A program made the translations under genes and the position numbers. Source: Lachnospiraceae bacterium UBA2860 (GTDB lineage: Bacteria; Bacillota; Clostridia; Lachnospirales; Lachnospiraceae). Taken from it: a DNA stretch of 64,000 bases. Positions within the stretch are counted from its first letter, which is position 1. Every line of letters begins with the position of its first letter. The stretch lies in NCBI GenBank assembly GCA_002350625.1, contig DEFE01000028.1:9732-73731 (forward strand). The letters are read 5' to 3'. Under the pieces are notes generated by a model. That model had not been told where the DNA came from. It made no database searches and saw only the letters and a list, made by a program, of their open reading frames with translations. This document shows, in pieces, positions 36,001 to 44,742 of the stretch.

Positions 36001-36969
36001 ATGACGAAGAAAAGATCAATATTTACGCAGGAAGTCATCGTCGGCATCGTTCTGGTAGCCCTGTATCTGATCTTCCGCCTGATCAGTCCCGACTTCGGAA
36101 AATACACGACCTTCCTTAGCATGATGGACATTTCATACTATTACGCTCTGATGGCGATCGGCGTGGCCTTCCCCCTGATCACCGGAGGCGTGGACCTTTC
36201 CATCGGCACGGGGATGATCTGCTACGCGCTCGCGGGAGGCTGCCTCATCCGTTTCTACAACTGCCCCACAGGACTGGCGATCCTGGTTTCCATCCTGTTC
36301 GGCGTGGGCATCGGCCTCGCAAATGGCGTGCTGATTTCACTTATGGGTCTGCCGCCCTTCCTCGCGACGCTGTGTACCTGTATGATCACGAGAGGCCTCG
36401 GCTCGGTGGTCACCGGCTCCTTCGCCATTCCGTGGCCTACAGCCAAGCAGGACAACGGCTGGTTTCACTCGATCTTCAAGATCACGACCGCCGATAACCT
36501 GAAGCTGCCTTTGGGCCTCCTCTGGATCATTCTGCTGACGCTGATCATGCAGTTCGTTCTGGCCCACACCAGATTCGGGCGTTACACGATCTCCATCGGC
36601 TCCAATAAAGAGGCGGCGATCCTGTCCGGCATCAACGTTAAGTTCTACCATGTGATGGTCTATATGGTCAGCGGACTGTTCGCAGGTCTCGCCTCCATCG
36701 CCTATGCGGCCGTCATCAAAACCGTGCAGCCAGGCACCGGGGCAGGCATGGAGCTCGATGCCATCGGCGGCGCTATCGTCGGCGGCGTCTCAGCCTCCGG
36801 CGGATACGGAACAATCTATGGGACCGTCATCGGCGCATACGTCATCATATTCCTGAAGCAGGGCCTTCCGTATATCGGATTCAACGCGAACATGCAGCAG
36901 ATCATCACCGGCTTCGTCCTCATCGGAGCGGTCACGATCGATATCATCAAGAGAAAGGTTATCAAATAA
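36001..36969 (+). CDS. Rbs-type sugar ABC permease 2
   Basis: A 322-residue permease related to but clearly distinct from the one at 33496. Matching motifs are LITGGVDLSIGTGMICYALA and YTISIGSNKEAAILSGINVK. TAGGGGGAAAG lies upstream of the ATG, 11 bases after the ATPase stop. Two-permease Rbs-type systems are found in several sugar loci of Clostridia. Confidence 0.92.
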   Translation: MTKKRSIFTQEVIVGIVLVALYLIFRLISPDFGKYTTFLSMMDISYYYALMAIGVAFPLITGGVDLSIGTGMICYALAGGCLIRFYNCPTGLAILVSILFGVGIGLANGVLISLMGLPPFLATLCTCMITRGLGSVVTGSFAIPWPTAKQDNGWFHSIFKITTADNLKLPLGLLWIILLTLIMQFVLAHTRFGRYTISIGSNKEAAILSGINVKFYHVMVYMVSGLFAGLASIAYAAVIKTVQPGTGAGMELDAIGGAIVGGVSASGGYGTIYGTVIGAYVIIFLKQGLPYIGFNANMQQIITGFVLIGAVTIDIIKRKVIK

Positions 36970-37075
36970 CATTCATTTCCGGAAACACCTCTCAAGAGAG
37001 GGATTTCATATGGGGCCGGTGATCGGCTCCGGCTCTATATCATTTTCATTCTATCAGCAAAAGGAGGATAAAAGA

Positions 37076-38185
37076 ATGAAGAAAAAAGTGTTGGCAGTGT
37101 TGATGAGCACAGTAATGATCGGAAGTCTCATGGCCGCACCTGTTTTCGCGGCTGAGAACCTCTCCGACACAACGGAAGGCATTGCCCAGTTCGAAGGCCT
37201 CACCGCAAATGAAGCCTACGACTTCCAGATCGTGGTCAAGAGCTTCCAGTCCACCTACTGGCAGGCAGCCCTTCAGGGCATGGACATGGCGAAGGATGAA
37301 CTGGGTGTCACTTACACAGCCCAGGGACCTGCTTCTGAGTCTGACATTGCCGACCAGGTGAATATGCTTAACAGCGCGATCAACGGCGCACCGGCCGGCG
37401 TCGGCCTTGCAGCTTGCGACACATCGTCCGTGCTTGAATCTCTGCAGGCGGCTGTTGACGCGGGCGTCCCGGTCGTCGCATTCGACACAGGCGTTCCGGA
37501 ACCGCCCGAAGGCTCCATCGTCTGCACCGTCGTGACAGATAACGTAGCGGCCGGCGAAGTTGCGGCTGTGAACCTCTACGAGGCAGTCAAGGACAAGATC
37601 GGCCAGGGCGCTCCTGTCCGTATCGGCGAAATCAACCAGGACAACTACGCTCTGAACATTCAGCAGCGCGGCCTCGGCTTCATCAACAAGCTCATCGAGC
37701 TGGCTGCAGCTGACGGCTTCACGGTAGCGATGGAAGGCAATGAGTTCTACGTCAACGAAGCAGAAGGCGCTGTTGAAGGCGATGCAGACATCATCCTCGA
37801 AGTCCGCGTCCCGGCGCAGACAACGGTTGACCTCTGCTCCACAGAGGCCGGCACGATCCTTGACAAAGAAGACACCATCGCTGTGTTCGGCTCCAACCAG
37901 ACCGCGGCAGAAGGCCTCCTCGTCGCAAATGACAACCGTGAAGTTCTCGGCGACACGATCGTTGGCGTTGGCTTCGACGCCGGCACATCCATCAAGGCTG
38001 CTGTTGAAGACGGCACATTCCTCGGCGCTGTGACACAGTCTCCGCTGATGATGGGCTACTACTGCATCTATGCGCTTACAGCGGCAGCGAACGGCCAGGA
38101 GCTCATCGATGTCCCGACCGACGGTTATTGGTACAACGCTGAGAACATGAACGACGAGAACATCGCTCCGAACCTCTACGACTGA
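37076..38185 (+). CDS. Rbs-type sugar-binding protein
   Basis: A 369-residue extracellular binding protein of the RbsB family. A signal peptide (VLAVLMSTVMIGSLMAAPVFA) is followed by AENLSDTT with no lipobox Cys, as in the other binding protein of this window. The ligand-binding domains show FQIVVKSFQSTYWQAALQGM near the start and VVAFDTGVPEPPEGSIVCTV in the middle. AAAGGAGG precedes the ATG at 37076; the open frame from 37010 is a 5' extension. It feeds the permease/ATPase set upstream. A large stem-loop follows the gene. Confidence 0.92.
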   Translation: MKKKVLAVLMSTVMIGSLMAAPVFAAENLSDTTEGIAQFEGLTANEAYDFQIVVKSFQSTYWQAALQGMDMAKDELGVTYTAQGPASESDIADQVNMLNSAINGAPAGVGLAACDTSSVLESLQAAVDAGVPVVAFDTGVPEPPEGSIVCTVVTDNVAAGEVAAVNLYEAVKDKIGQGAPVRIGEINQDNYALNIQQRGLGFINKLIELAAADGFTVAMEGNEFYVNEAEGAVEGDADIILEVRVPAQTTVDLCSTEAGTILDKEDTIAVFGSNQTAAEGLLVANDNREVLGDTIVGVGFDAGTSIKAAVEDGTFLGAVTQSPLMMGYYCIYALTAAANGQELIDVPTDGYWYNAENMNDENIAPNLYD

Positions 38186-38234
38186 TCTTCTTTCCCTGCC
38201 GGGAAAGAAGTCAGGAACTGAAAGATGATATGCC

Positions 38235-38281
38235 ACAGGGCGCATTGCGTTGGTCAAACGGACCTTGGCGGTGCGCCCTGT
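38235..38281 (+). other. Stem-loop between binding protein and fucI
   Basis: ACAGGGCGCA (38235-38244) pairs perfectly with TGCGCCCTGT (38272-38281), with a smaller GGTC/GGACC hairpin inside. No T-tract follows. Such structures after binding-protein genes often stabilise the upstream mRNA or lower read-through, which would give more binding protein than catabolic enzyme. Confidence 0.55.
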
Positions 38282-38343
38282 CCTTCACAAAAACATTGCA
38301 TAAGACAGCAGCCGTAAACGACATGTTTTAAAAGGAGAAAAAA

Positions 38344-40155
38344 ATGGCAGATACCAGAAAACTGATCGGCGGGCGCCCCGTCATAGGCATCCGACCGGTG
38401 ATCGACGGACGGAAAGGTCCCTTGGATGTGCGCGGTTCCCTCGAAGAGCAGACCATGGGCATGGCAAAAAAGGCGAAGGCGCTGTACGAAAAGCATCTCC
38501 GCTACAGCGACGGGACCCCTGTAGAGGTTGTGATCGCCGATTCGACCATCGGGCGCGTAAGGGAGAGCGCCGCGTGCGCCGAGAAATTCAAGAAGGCAGG
38601 CGTCGACATCACGCTCACCGTGACACCCTGCTGGTGTTACGGCTCCGAGACCATGGATATGGATCCCACGACGATCAAGGGCGTATGGGGTCTCAATGCG
38701 ACGGAACGTCCCGGCGCCGTCTATCTGGCATCCGTACTTGCGACGCACGCCCAGAAGGGACTCCCCGCATTCGGCATGTACGGACACGAGGTGCAGGAAG
38801 CAGACGACGAAAAAATCCCGGAGGACGTAGAGGAAATGCTGCTGCGCTTCGGGCGCGCCGCGGTCGCGGTCGCTTCTTTGAGAGGAACCTCATACCTGCA
38901 GATCGGTTCCGTGACCATGGGCATCGGCGGCTCCATCATCGACCAGGACTTTATCGAGTCCTACCTGGGCATGAGAGTGGAGTCGGTCGACGAGGTGGAG
39001 ATCATCCGCCGGATGAGCGAAGGCATCTACGATAAGGAAGAATACGAAAGAGCCCTCGCCTGGACAAAGGAAAACTGCAAAGAATGCTTCGACAAGAACC
39101 CCGAGTGGATCCAGAAATCCCGCGAGGTCAAAGACGAGCAGTGGGAATTCACGGTAAAGATGTACGTGATCATAAAGGATCTGATGCGCGGCAATGAAAA
39201 GCTCGCGGAAAGCTTCCCCGAAGAAGCGCTCGGACACAACGCCATCGCCGGCGGATTCCAGGGACAGAGACAGTGGACGGATTTCTATCCGAACTGTGAC
39301 TATCCGGAGGCATTTCTTGCAACCTCGTTCGACTATGACGGAGCCCGGGAGCCTTATGTGCTCGCCACGGAAAACGATGTCCTGAACGGCCTGTGCATGC
39401 TGTTCCAGAAGCAGCTCACCGGCAGGGCGCCGATGTTCTCCGACGTCCGCACGTATTGGAGCGGCGATTCTGTCAGGAGAGTCACCGGCTATGAAATCGA
39501 AGGCCACGCCAAGGATGCGGACGGCTTCATCCACCTGATCAACTCCGGCGCTTCCGCTCTGGATTTCTCCGGCGTGTGCAGCGACGAAGAGGGCAGCCCC
39601 GTCTGCAAGGAGTGGTGGAATGTCACGGAAGAAGATATCTCGAAAATGGCAAAAGCGACGGAATGGGCTCCCGCAGATAACGGATACTTCCGCGGCGGCG
39701 GCTATTCTTCCAGATTTGTCACGAAGGCAGAGATGCCGGTGACTATGATGCGCCTCAACCTTGTGAAGGGTCTCGGCCCCGTCCTGCAGATCGCAGAGGG
39801 ATGGACCGTAGCGCTTCCGGATGAAGTCACGGATGTTCTCTGGAAGAGAACCGATTACACCTGGCCCTGCACCTGGTTTGCACCCCGCTGCGACCACAAG
39901 GAGGGAAGCCCGTTTAAGAGCGCCTATGACATGATGCGCGCCTGGGGCGCAAATCACGGCTCCTCCGTCTACGGACACGTCGGCGCGGACCTGATCACAA
40001 TGGCCTCGATGCTGCGCATCCCGGTCTGCATGCACAATGTGCCGGACGAGAAAATCTATCGTCCCGCGGCCTGGGGCGCTTTCGGCATGGACAAGGAAGG
40101 TGCCGATTACAGAGCCTGCAAGAACTTCGGCCCGCTGTATAAAGCTTATAAATAA
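38344..40155 (+). CDS. fucI: L-fucose isomerase
   Basis: A 603-residue Mn2+-dependent isomerase converting L-fucose to L-fuculose. The length and motifs are classical: [20 protein letters not shown] at the start, [20 protein letters not shown] in the middle, [20 protein letters not shown], and the C-terminal [21 protein letters not shown] lies upstream of the ATG. D-Arabinose can be a second substrate of this family. It is the first dedicated catabolic gene after the importer. Confidence 0.96.
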   Translation: MADTRKLIGGRPVIGIRPVIDGRKGPLDVRGSLEEQTMGMAKKAKALYEKHLRYSDGTPVEVVIADSTIGRVRESAACAEKFKKAGVDITLTVTPCWCYGSETMDMDPTTIKGVWGLNATERPGAVYLASVLATHAQKGLPAFGMYGHEVQEADDEKIPEDVEEMLLRFGRAAVAVASLRGTSYLQIGSVTMGIGGSIIDQDFIESYLGMRVESVDEVEIIRRMSEGIYDKEEYERALAWTKENCKECFDKNPEWIQKSREVKDEQWEFTVKMYVIIKDLMRGNEKLAESFPEEALGHNAIAGGFQGQRQWTDFYPNCDYPEAFLATSFDYDGAREPYVLATENDVLNGLCMLFQKQLTGRAPMFSDVRTYWSGDSVRRVTGYEIEGHAKDADGFIHLINSGASALDFSGVCSDEEGSPVCKEWWNVTEEDISKMAKATEWAPADNGYFRGGGYSSRFVTKAEMPVTMMRLNLVKGLGPVLQIAEGWTVALPDEVTDVLWKRTDYTWPCTWFAPRCDHKEGSPFKSAYDMMRAWGANHGSSVYGHVGADLITMASMLRIPVCMHNVPDEKIYRPAAWGAFGMDKEGADYRACKNFGPLYKAYK

Positions 40156-40178
40156 TCTGGATGAAAAGGAGAAGCGCA

Positions 40179-40625
40179 ATGTTAAAGAATATACCGCCTA
40201 TTATATCTCCGGAGCTCCTCTCCGTCCTTAACGAGATGGGACACGGCGACCGGATCTGCATCGGCGACGGCAATTTCCCGGGCTCTTCCGTCGCGGGCGC
40301 CGACGGCGCGATCCTGCTCCGCGCGGACGGGCACGGCGTGCCCGAGCTGCTCGATGCCATCCTTCAGCTGATTCCGCTGGACGAATATGTCGATACGCCT
40401 GCCATGGTCATGGAAGTCATGCCGCAGGATAAGGATCTGGATCTTCCGATCATCGATGAATACAAGAAGATCGTCTCAAAATATGATGCCCGCGGCGAAA
40501 AGGCCTTCGGCTCTTACGAGCGCTTTGAATTCTATGAGCAGGCCAAAAAATGTTATTGCATCCTTCAAAGCGGCGAAACTGCCATCTATGCAAACCTGAT
40601 TCTGCAGAAGGGCGTGGTCAAATGA
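40179..40625 (+). CDS. fucU: L-fucose mutarotase (FucU/RbsD family)
   Basis: A 148-residue protein that interconverts fucose anomers so that the isomerase receives the right form. Family features are LNEMGHGDRICIGDGNFPG near residue 17, with the catalytic His, and the C-terminal YGSYERFEFYEQAKKCY-like segment seen here as FGSYERFEFYEQAKKC. The ATG at 40179 has AAAAGGAG upstream; the ATG at 40161 is an in-frame extension covering that site. Confidence 0.93.
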   Translation: MLKNIPPIISPELLSVLNEMGHGDRICIGDGNFPGSSVAGADGAILLRADGHGVPELLDAILQLIPLDEYVDTPAMVMEVMPQDKDLDLPIIDEYKKIVSKYDARGEKAFGSYERFEFYEQAKKCYCILQSGETAIYANLILQKGVVK

Positions 40626-40667
40626 CAGGCCGCTTTCTTGCCTGATTTACCAGTGGAGGAAAACACT

Positions 40668-41354
40668 ATGCTCATGAAAGAGGCCAGAGAAAAAATAGTT
40701 GCGTTCGGAAAACGGATGGAGGCGGACGGGCTGACGCTCGGCACGGCCGGAAATATCAGCATCTTTGATCCGGAGCTCAGGCTTATGGCCATCAGCCCGT
40801 CGGGCATTCCCTATGAGAAAACGACGCCGGAGGATATTGTGATCCTGGATGAGGAAGGAAATGTCGTCGAAGGCGAAAGAAAGCCTTCCAGCGAATACCT
40901 TCTGCACGGGGCCTTCTACAAAACAGATCCTGAAGCCCGCGCCGTCGTCCACACGCATTCGATGTACTGCACGATTCTTGCCTGCATGGGAGAGCCTCTC
41001 CGTTCCGTGCATTATGCCATCGCAGAAGCACAAACGGATGAGATCCCGCTGGTGCCCTATCACACCTTCGGCACCCCCGAGCTGGCGGCGGCAGCTGCGA
41101 AAGCTCTTAAAAAGCCGGGGAGAGGGCTGATCCTGGCCAATCACGGCATGTGCGCCTACGGGCCTTCGATTGAGAGTGCCTACGGTCTGGCCCTGACCAT
41201 GGAGTGGTGTGCAAAGGTGCAGTGGCACTGCATGGCGGCCGGAAAGATGAACGTGCTTTCCGGCGAAGAGATGCAGATCGCGATGGAGCACTATAAAACA
41301 TATGGGCAGAAAAAAAGCGACGGCACCCATACACAAGGCTACAGCGGAGTATAA
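40668..41354 (+). CDS. fucA: L-fuculose-phosphate aldolase (class II)
   Basis: A 228-residue zinc aldolase splitting L-fuculose 1-phosphate into dihydroxyacetone phosphate and L-lactaldehyde. The N-terminal GTAGNISIFDPELRLMAISP binds phosphate; zinc ligands are the His pair in ARAVVHTHSMYCTILAC and the later His in LILANHGMCAYG; Glu in KPSSEYLLHGA is the catalytic acid. GGAGG precedes the ATG at 40668. Rhamnulose-1-phosphate aldolase is the alternative, but the adjoining fucI and fucU favour fucose. Confidence 0.92.
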   Translation: MLMKEAREKIVAFGKRMEADGLTLGTAGNISIFDPELRLMAISPSGIPYEKTTPEDIVILDEEGNVVEGERKPSSEYLLHGAFYKTDPEARAVVHTHSMYCTILACMGEPLRSVHYAIAEAQTDEIPLVPYHTFGTPELAAAAAKALKKPGRGLILANHGMCAYGPSIESAYGLALTMEWCAKVQWHCMAAGKMNVLSGEEMQIAMEHYKTYGQKKSDGTHTQGYSGV

Positions 41355-41387
41355 CAGAAAACAAAGCTGCGGCAATGGAGGGGATAC

Positions 41388-42779
41388 ATGAATAATTACT
41401 ACCTGGCAGTGGATCTGGGCGCCTCAAGCGGGAGGGTCATCGGAGGTTACATCGAAGACGGCCGTCTGATTCTGGAGGAGCTGCACCGCTTTGAAAACGG
41501 AATGACACGGGTAGACGGCTCGCTGTGCTGGGATTACAATCATATTTTCTCCGAGATTTTGAAAGGACTGAAAATCTGTGCGTCCCGGAAAGAAAAACCG
41601 GTGAGCCTGGGAATCGATACCTGGGGCGTGGATTATGTACTCCTTGACCCGGACGGACTTGTTCTCGGCAAAACATACGCTTATCGCGACGACAGACTCG
41701 CGGGAATGGACAAGCGGGTCGATGAGATAATAAGTCCCGGGGAGCTGTACGCCAGAACCGGCCTGCAGAAAGCATCATTTAACACCATCTATCAATTGAC
41801 GGCTGACAAAGCTTACAGGCCGGACCAGCTGATGGCGGCAAGCTCTCTTCTGATGGTTCCGGACTACCTCAATTATCTTCTGACCGGAAAGCAATGCTGC
41901 GAGTATACGGAAGCTTCCACGACGCAGCTGCTGAAAACCGGGAAGGCAGCGTGGGACCTGGATCTGATCCGCATGCTCGGTCTCCCGGAAGGCATCTTCC
42001 TTCCGCTCGTACCGCCGGGCACCTTCGTCGGACAACTGAAGGAAGATCTGGCGAAAGAAATCGGTTTTCAGCTGAAGGTGGTCACGGTTGCTTCCCATGA
42101 CACCGCTTCCGCCATCGCGGCAATACCGGAGCAGGGCGACAATTATATCTATATCAGTTCGGGCACATGGTCCCTCATGGGCGTAAGTCTCGATACACCG
42201 ATCTGTACGGAGGAAAGCCGAAAGGCCAATCTGACGAATGAAGGCGGCTACGCAGGCAGGATCTGTTATCTAAAGAACATTATGGGCCTTTGGATGATCC
42301 AGAACCTTCGCAGGGAAATGGCGCCGCACTTGAGCTACGGCGAAATCTGCGCACTGGCTGAAGCATGCGAGGACTTCCCTTCCAGAATCAATGTGGATGA
42401 CGCGCGTTATATGGCTCCTCAGAGCATGGCGGAGGAAGTCCGGAGCGACTGCCGCGAACAAGGTGTTCCGGTCCCCGAGACGCTGGGCGAACTCAGCGCA
42501 GTGGTATACCACTCTCTCGCTGAGAGCTATGCGAAGGCGGCGGCGGATCTGGAGCGGATTACCGGGAGAACCTACAGCAAGGTACTGATTGTGGGCGGCG
42601 GTTCCAATGCTTCATTCCTGAACCGCCTGACAGCAGAGGCACTGCATAAGACAGTGAGCGCCGGACTGCAGGAAGCGACGGCTGCCGGCAACCTGATGGT
42701 TCAGATGCTTGCTTCAGGAGAAATCAGCAGTTACGAAGAGGCAAAAGCGCTCATAAGAAATTCCTTCCCGTTTGCGTAA
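41388..42779 (+). CDS. FGGY sugar kinase, probably L-fuculokinase
   Basis: A 463-residue FGGY-family kinase that phosphorylates a ketose to feed the aldolase. Motifs are the phosphate loop LAVDLGASSGRVIGGYIEDG, the substrate site GIDTWGVDYVLLD, and the ATP site IYISSGTWSLMGV. By sequence it is of the rhamnulokinase type; Firmicute fucose operons commonly use such kinases for L-fuculose. Gene order (fucI-fucU-fucA-kinase) supports fuculose as the substrate. GGAGGGG precedes the ATG. It ends in a long palindromic terminator. Confidence 0.9.
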   Translation: MNNYYLAVDLGASSGRVIGGYIEDGRLILEELHRFENGMTRVDGSLCWDYNHIFSEILKGLKICASRKEKPVSLGIDTWGVDYVLLDPDGLVLGKTYAYRDDRLAGMDKRVDEIISPGELYARTGLQKASFNTIYQLTADKAYRPDQLMAASSLLMVPDYLNYLLTGKQCCEYTEASTTQLLKTGKAAWDLDLIRMLGLPEGIFLPLVPPGTFVGQLKEDLAKEIGFQLKVVTVASHDTASAIAAIPEQGDNYIYISSGTWSLMGVSLDTPICTEESRKANLTNEGGYAGRICYLKNIMGLWMIQNLRREMAPHLSYGEICALAEACEDFPSRINVDDARYMAPQSMAEEVRSDCREQGVPVPETLGELSAVVYHSLAESYAKAAADLERITGRTYSKVLIVGGGSNASFLNRLTAEALHKTVSAGLQEATAAGNLMVQMLASGEISSYEEAKALIRNSFPFA

Positions 42780-42783
42780 GCAA

Positions 42784-42831
42784 ATGCATCAAAAAGAAGC
42801 ACACCACATGGTGTGCTTCTTTTTGATGCAT
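42784..42831. terminator. 48-base palindromic terminator
   Basis: Positions 42784-42806 pair perfectly with 42809-42831: 23 base pairs with almost no loop, and AAAAAGAAGCACACC in the left arm. A-runs and T-runs within the arms give a terminator in both directions, for the kinase and for the convergent histidine kinase. It is much longer than usual. Confidence 0.85.
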
Positions 42832-42857
42832 ATTTCAGCGCGGGGGTGCAGCCGCAA

Positions 42858-44132
42858 TCAGGGAATCTCCACTTTTACGATCGTTCCGCCCCCTTCCCTT
42901 GGGCTTATTGTCATTTTCCCGCGGCACATCATTTCAAGGCGCTGCCGGATATTTTTCAGGGCGATATGCGGCTCGCTGTCATCGGCAGCGCCGGTCCCCA
43001 AAGCGTCGAAATCAGCGCCGTCGTTTTCCACGACGATGACGCTCATGTCCTCCGTCTTCATCGTCCGGATGGAGATATGGAAGGATGCGGCATCCGGGTC
43101 CATGCCGTGCTTGACGGCATTTTCGACGATGGGCTGCAGCGTCAGCGGCGGCACGCGGAAGTCGACATGCGGCGTGTCGTAGTCGACGAACAGGAAGTCC
43201 TCGAACTGTGCCTGTTCTACGGAAAGATAAGCGCGCGTGTGCTGCAGCTCCTCGGCAAAGGGGATGGGCTCCTCACTCGCGATCGCGGTGAAGTTCTTCC
43301 GCAGATAGGTGGTGAAATCAAGCGTGACCTGCTGCGCCAGATCGGCATCCTGTTTGCAGAGATAGTAGATGCTCATCATGGTGTTGTAGATGAAGTGCGG
43401 CCGCATCTGAAGGACCATGATGCTGGCGCGCTGATGGGCGATCTCCTCTTGCTGGCGCACATATTGTTCGACCTTGTCAAGCAGGATGAGCCCGAACATC
43501 GAGAGCGAGCTGAACGCGATGCTGAAGCCCAATAAGATAAATACCGAGACGAAGAAATGGACGCCCACGACGATTGTCATGGGAATCGTCGCGGTGAGAA
43601 ATGCATAATAGTATCTTTTGGACAGTCTGCTCCGCCGGCGGACCGTGCCGATCAGGTTAAGGAGAAGCATCACCTCTATGTTCAGAATCACCAGCGAATA
43701 CAGCGGTCCGCGCATCAGTTCGCGCTCCGGCAAGTAGTAGTAGAACAAGTCTGTAAAGGGAGAGATGTTCACCATGATGAAGAATATGAGCCACAGAGCC
43801 ATCATGGCGCGGAAGAGCGCGCTGTGCCGCCAGTCTTCTCCGCAGGAGTACAGCAGGAATAAGGTCATCAGGAGGAGGGGGATGCATGCGAGGAGCGTTT
43901 CGACATAATCGATAAAATACTGCACTGTTTCCATCCCCGGGCGCAGATAGATGAACCCGCTGATCATACTGATGGTGCAGTACAGCATAATGGTCAAAAA
44001 ATAGATGATGAAGAAGCGCCTGCTTGTCCGGTCGCTGCCGGGCATCAGAAGAGCGATGCTTAATCCTATAAGCGTAAGCATCAGCGCAGCGCCGATCAGG
44101 ATGAACTCGATTGGAAGCGCAAGTTCGCTCAT
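42858..44132 (-). CDS. Sensor histidine kinase with multi-helix membrane sensor
   Basis: A 424-residue kinase with about seven N-terminal helices (residues 5-225), then a His_kinase domain (VLQMRPHFIYNTMMSIYYLC) and an ATPase domain (LTLQPIVENAVKHGMDPDAA; the G-box region VVENDGADFDALG is atypical). The layout resembles LytS-like kinases. The 5' end overlaps the HTH-receiver gene by 4 bases (ATGA). These two and the diguanylate cyclase form one minus-strand operon. The signal is not predictable from sequence. Confidence 0.88.
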   Translation of the reverse strand: MSELALPIEFILIGAALMLTLIGLSIALLMPGSDRTSRRFFIIYFLTIMLYCTISMISGFIYLRPGMETVQYFIDYVETLLACIPLLLMTLFLLYSCGEDWRHSALFRAMMALWLIFFIMVNISPFTDLFYYYLPERELMRGPLYSLVILNIEVMLLLNLIGTVRRRSRLSKRYYYAFLTATIPMTIVVGVHFFVSVFILLGFSIAFSSLSMFGLILLDKVEQYVRQQEEIAHQRASIMVLQMRPHFIYNTMMSIYYLCKQDADLAQQVTLDFTTYLRKNFTAIASEEPIPFAEELQHTRAYLSVEQAQFEDFLFVDYDTPHVDFRVPPLTLQPIVENAVKHGMDPDAASFHISIRTMKTEDMSVIVVENDGADFDALGTGAADDSEPHIALKNIRQRLEMMCRGKMTISPREGGGTIVKVEIP

Positions 44133-44728
44133 CTGCCCGTGCCTCCCGGGAAAAAGGGGTACCGCAGCTTTTTGAGCTGCTCCTGAACGCCCTCCGCCGT
44201 GATCGGTTTCAGCATGAAGCCGCTGGCCCCGGTGCTCCAGGCGTCGACGGCATAATCGCTGTAGGCTGTTAGAAATACGATGTTGGTGCGGGGATTGATC
44301 TCAAGCAGCTGCTGGCAGAGCTCGAGCCCGCTTATTTTTCCCATCTCAATATCCAGAAATGCCAGCGCGACAAGGTTTGCCCGCGCGTATTCGAGGGCCT
44401 CCGACGGCCGTGTGAAGCCCGTGACTGTCGCTCCCGGCATCACTGCTTCGAGGACGGGCAGCGCTCCGCTGAGGATGATCTTCCGATCGTCCACGATAAT
44501 CACATTGGGAGTTTCGTCACTCTCTGCTGCAGCGGAAAGCAAGGTGCCCGCATCGACGTTAAGGCACCTGGAGAGGCGCGAGATCATCGCCGCATCCGGC
44601 AGCCGGCTGCCATTTTCCCAGCGGGCAACCGTGGACCGTGTGACATAGATCTGCTCAGCCATTTCGCGCTGCGATAGTCCCCGTCCCGTCCTGATCTTTT
44701 TCAGTGTTTCTGCAAACAGCATGTTCAT
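44129..44728 (-). CDS. HTH (XRE)-receiver fusion regulator
   Basis: A 199-residue protein with an N-terminal XRE-type HTH (RTGRGLSQREMAEQIYVTRS then TVARWENGSRLPD) and a C-terminal receiver domain holding all key residues: Asp pair in VIIVDDRK, phosphorylation Asp in ALAFLDIEMG, Thr in VFLTAYSDYA, Lys in GFMLKPITA. Most response regulators have the reverse order. It is surely the partner of the overlapping kinase gene. An in-frame ATG two codons in is an alternative start. Confidence 0.9.
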   Translation of the reverse strand: MNMLFAETLKKIRTGRGLSQREMAEQIYVTRSTVARWENGSRLPDAAMISRLSRCLNVDAGTLLSAAAESDETPNVIIVDDRKIILSGALPVLEAVMPGATVTGFTRPSEALEYARANLVALAFLDIEMGKISGLELCQQLLEINPRTNIVFLTAYSDYAVDAWSTGASGFMLKPITAEGVQEQLKKLRYPFFPGGTGR

Positions 44729-44742
44729 AGAGGGGACTCTCC

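Noticed and set aside
28949..42779. Propanediol-utilisation microcompartment linked to fucose genes
   Set aside because: No shell protein, diol dehydratase or glycyl-radical enzyme was found anywhere in the window.
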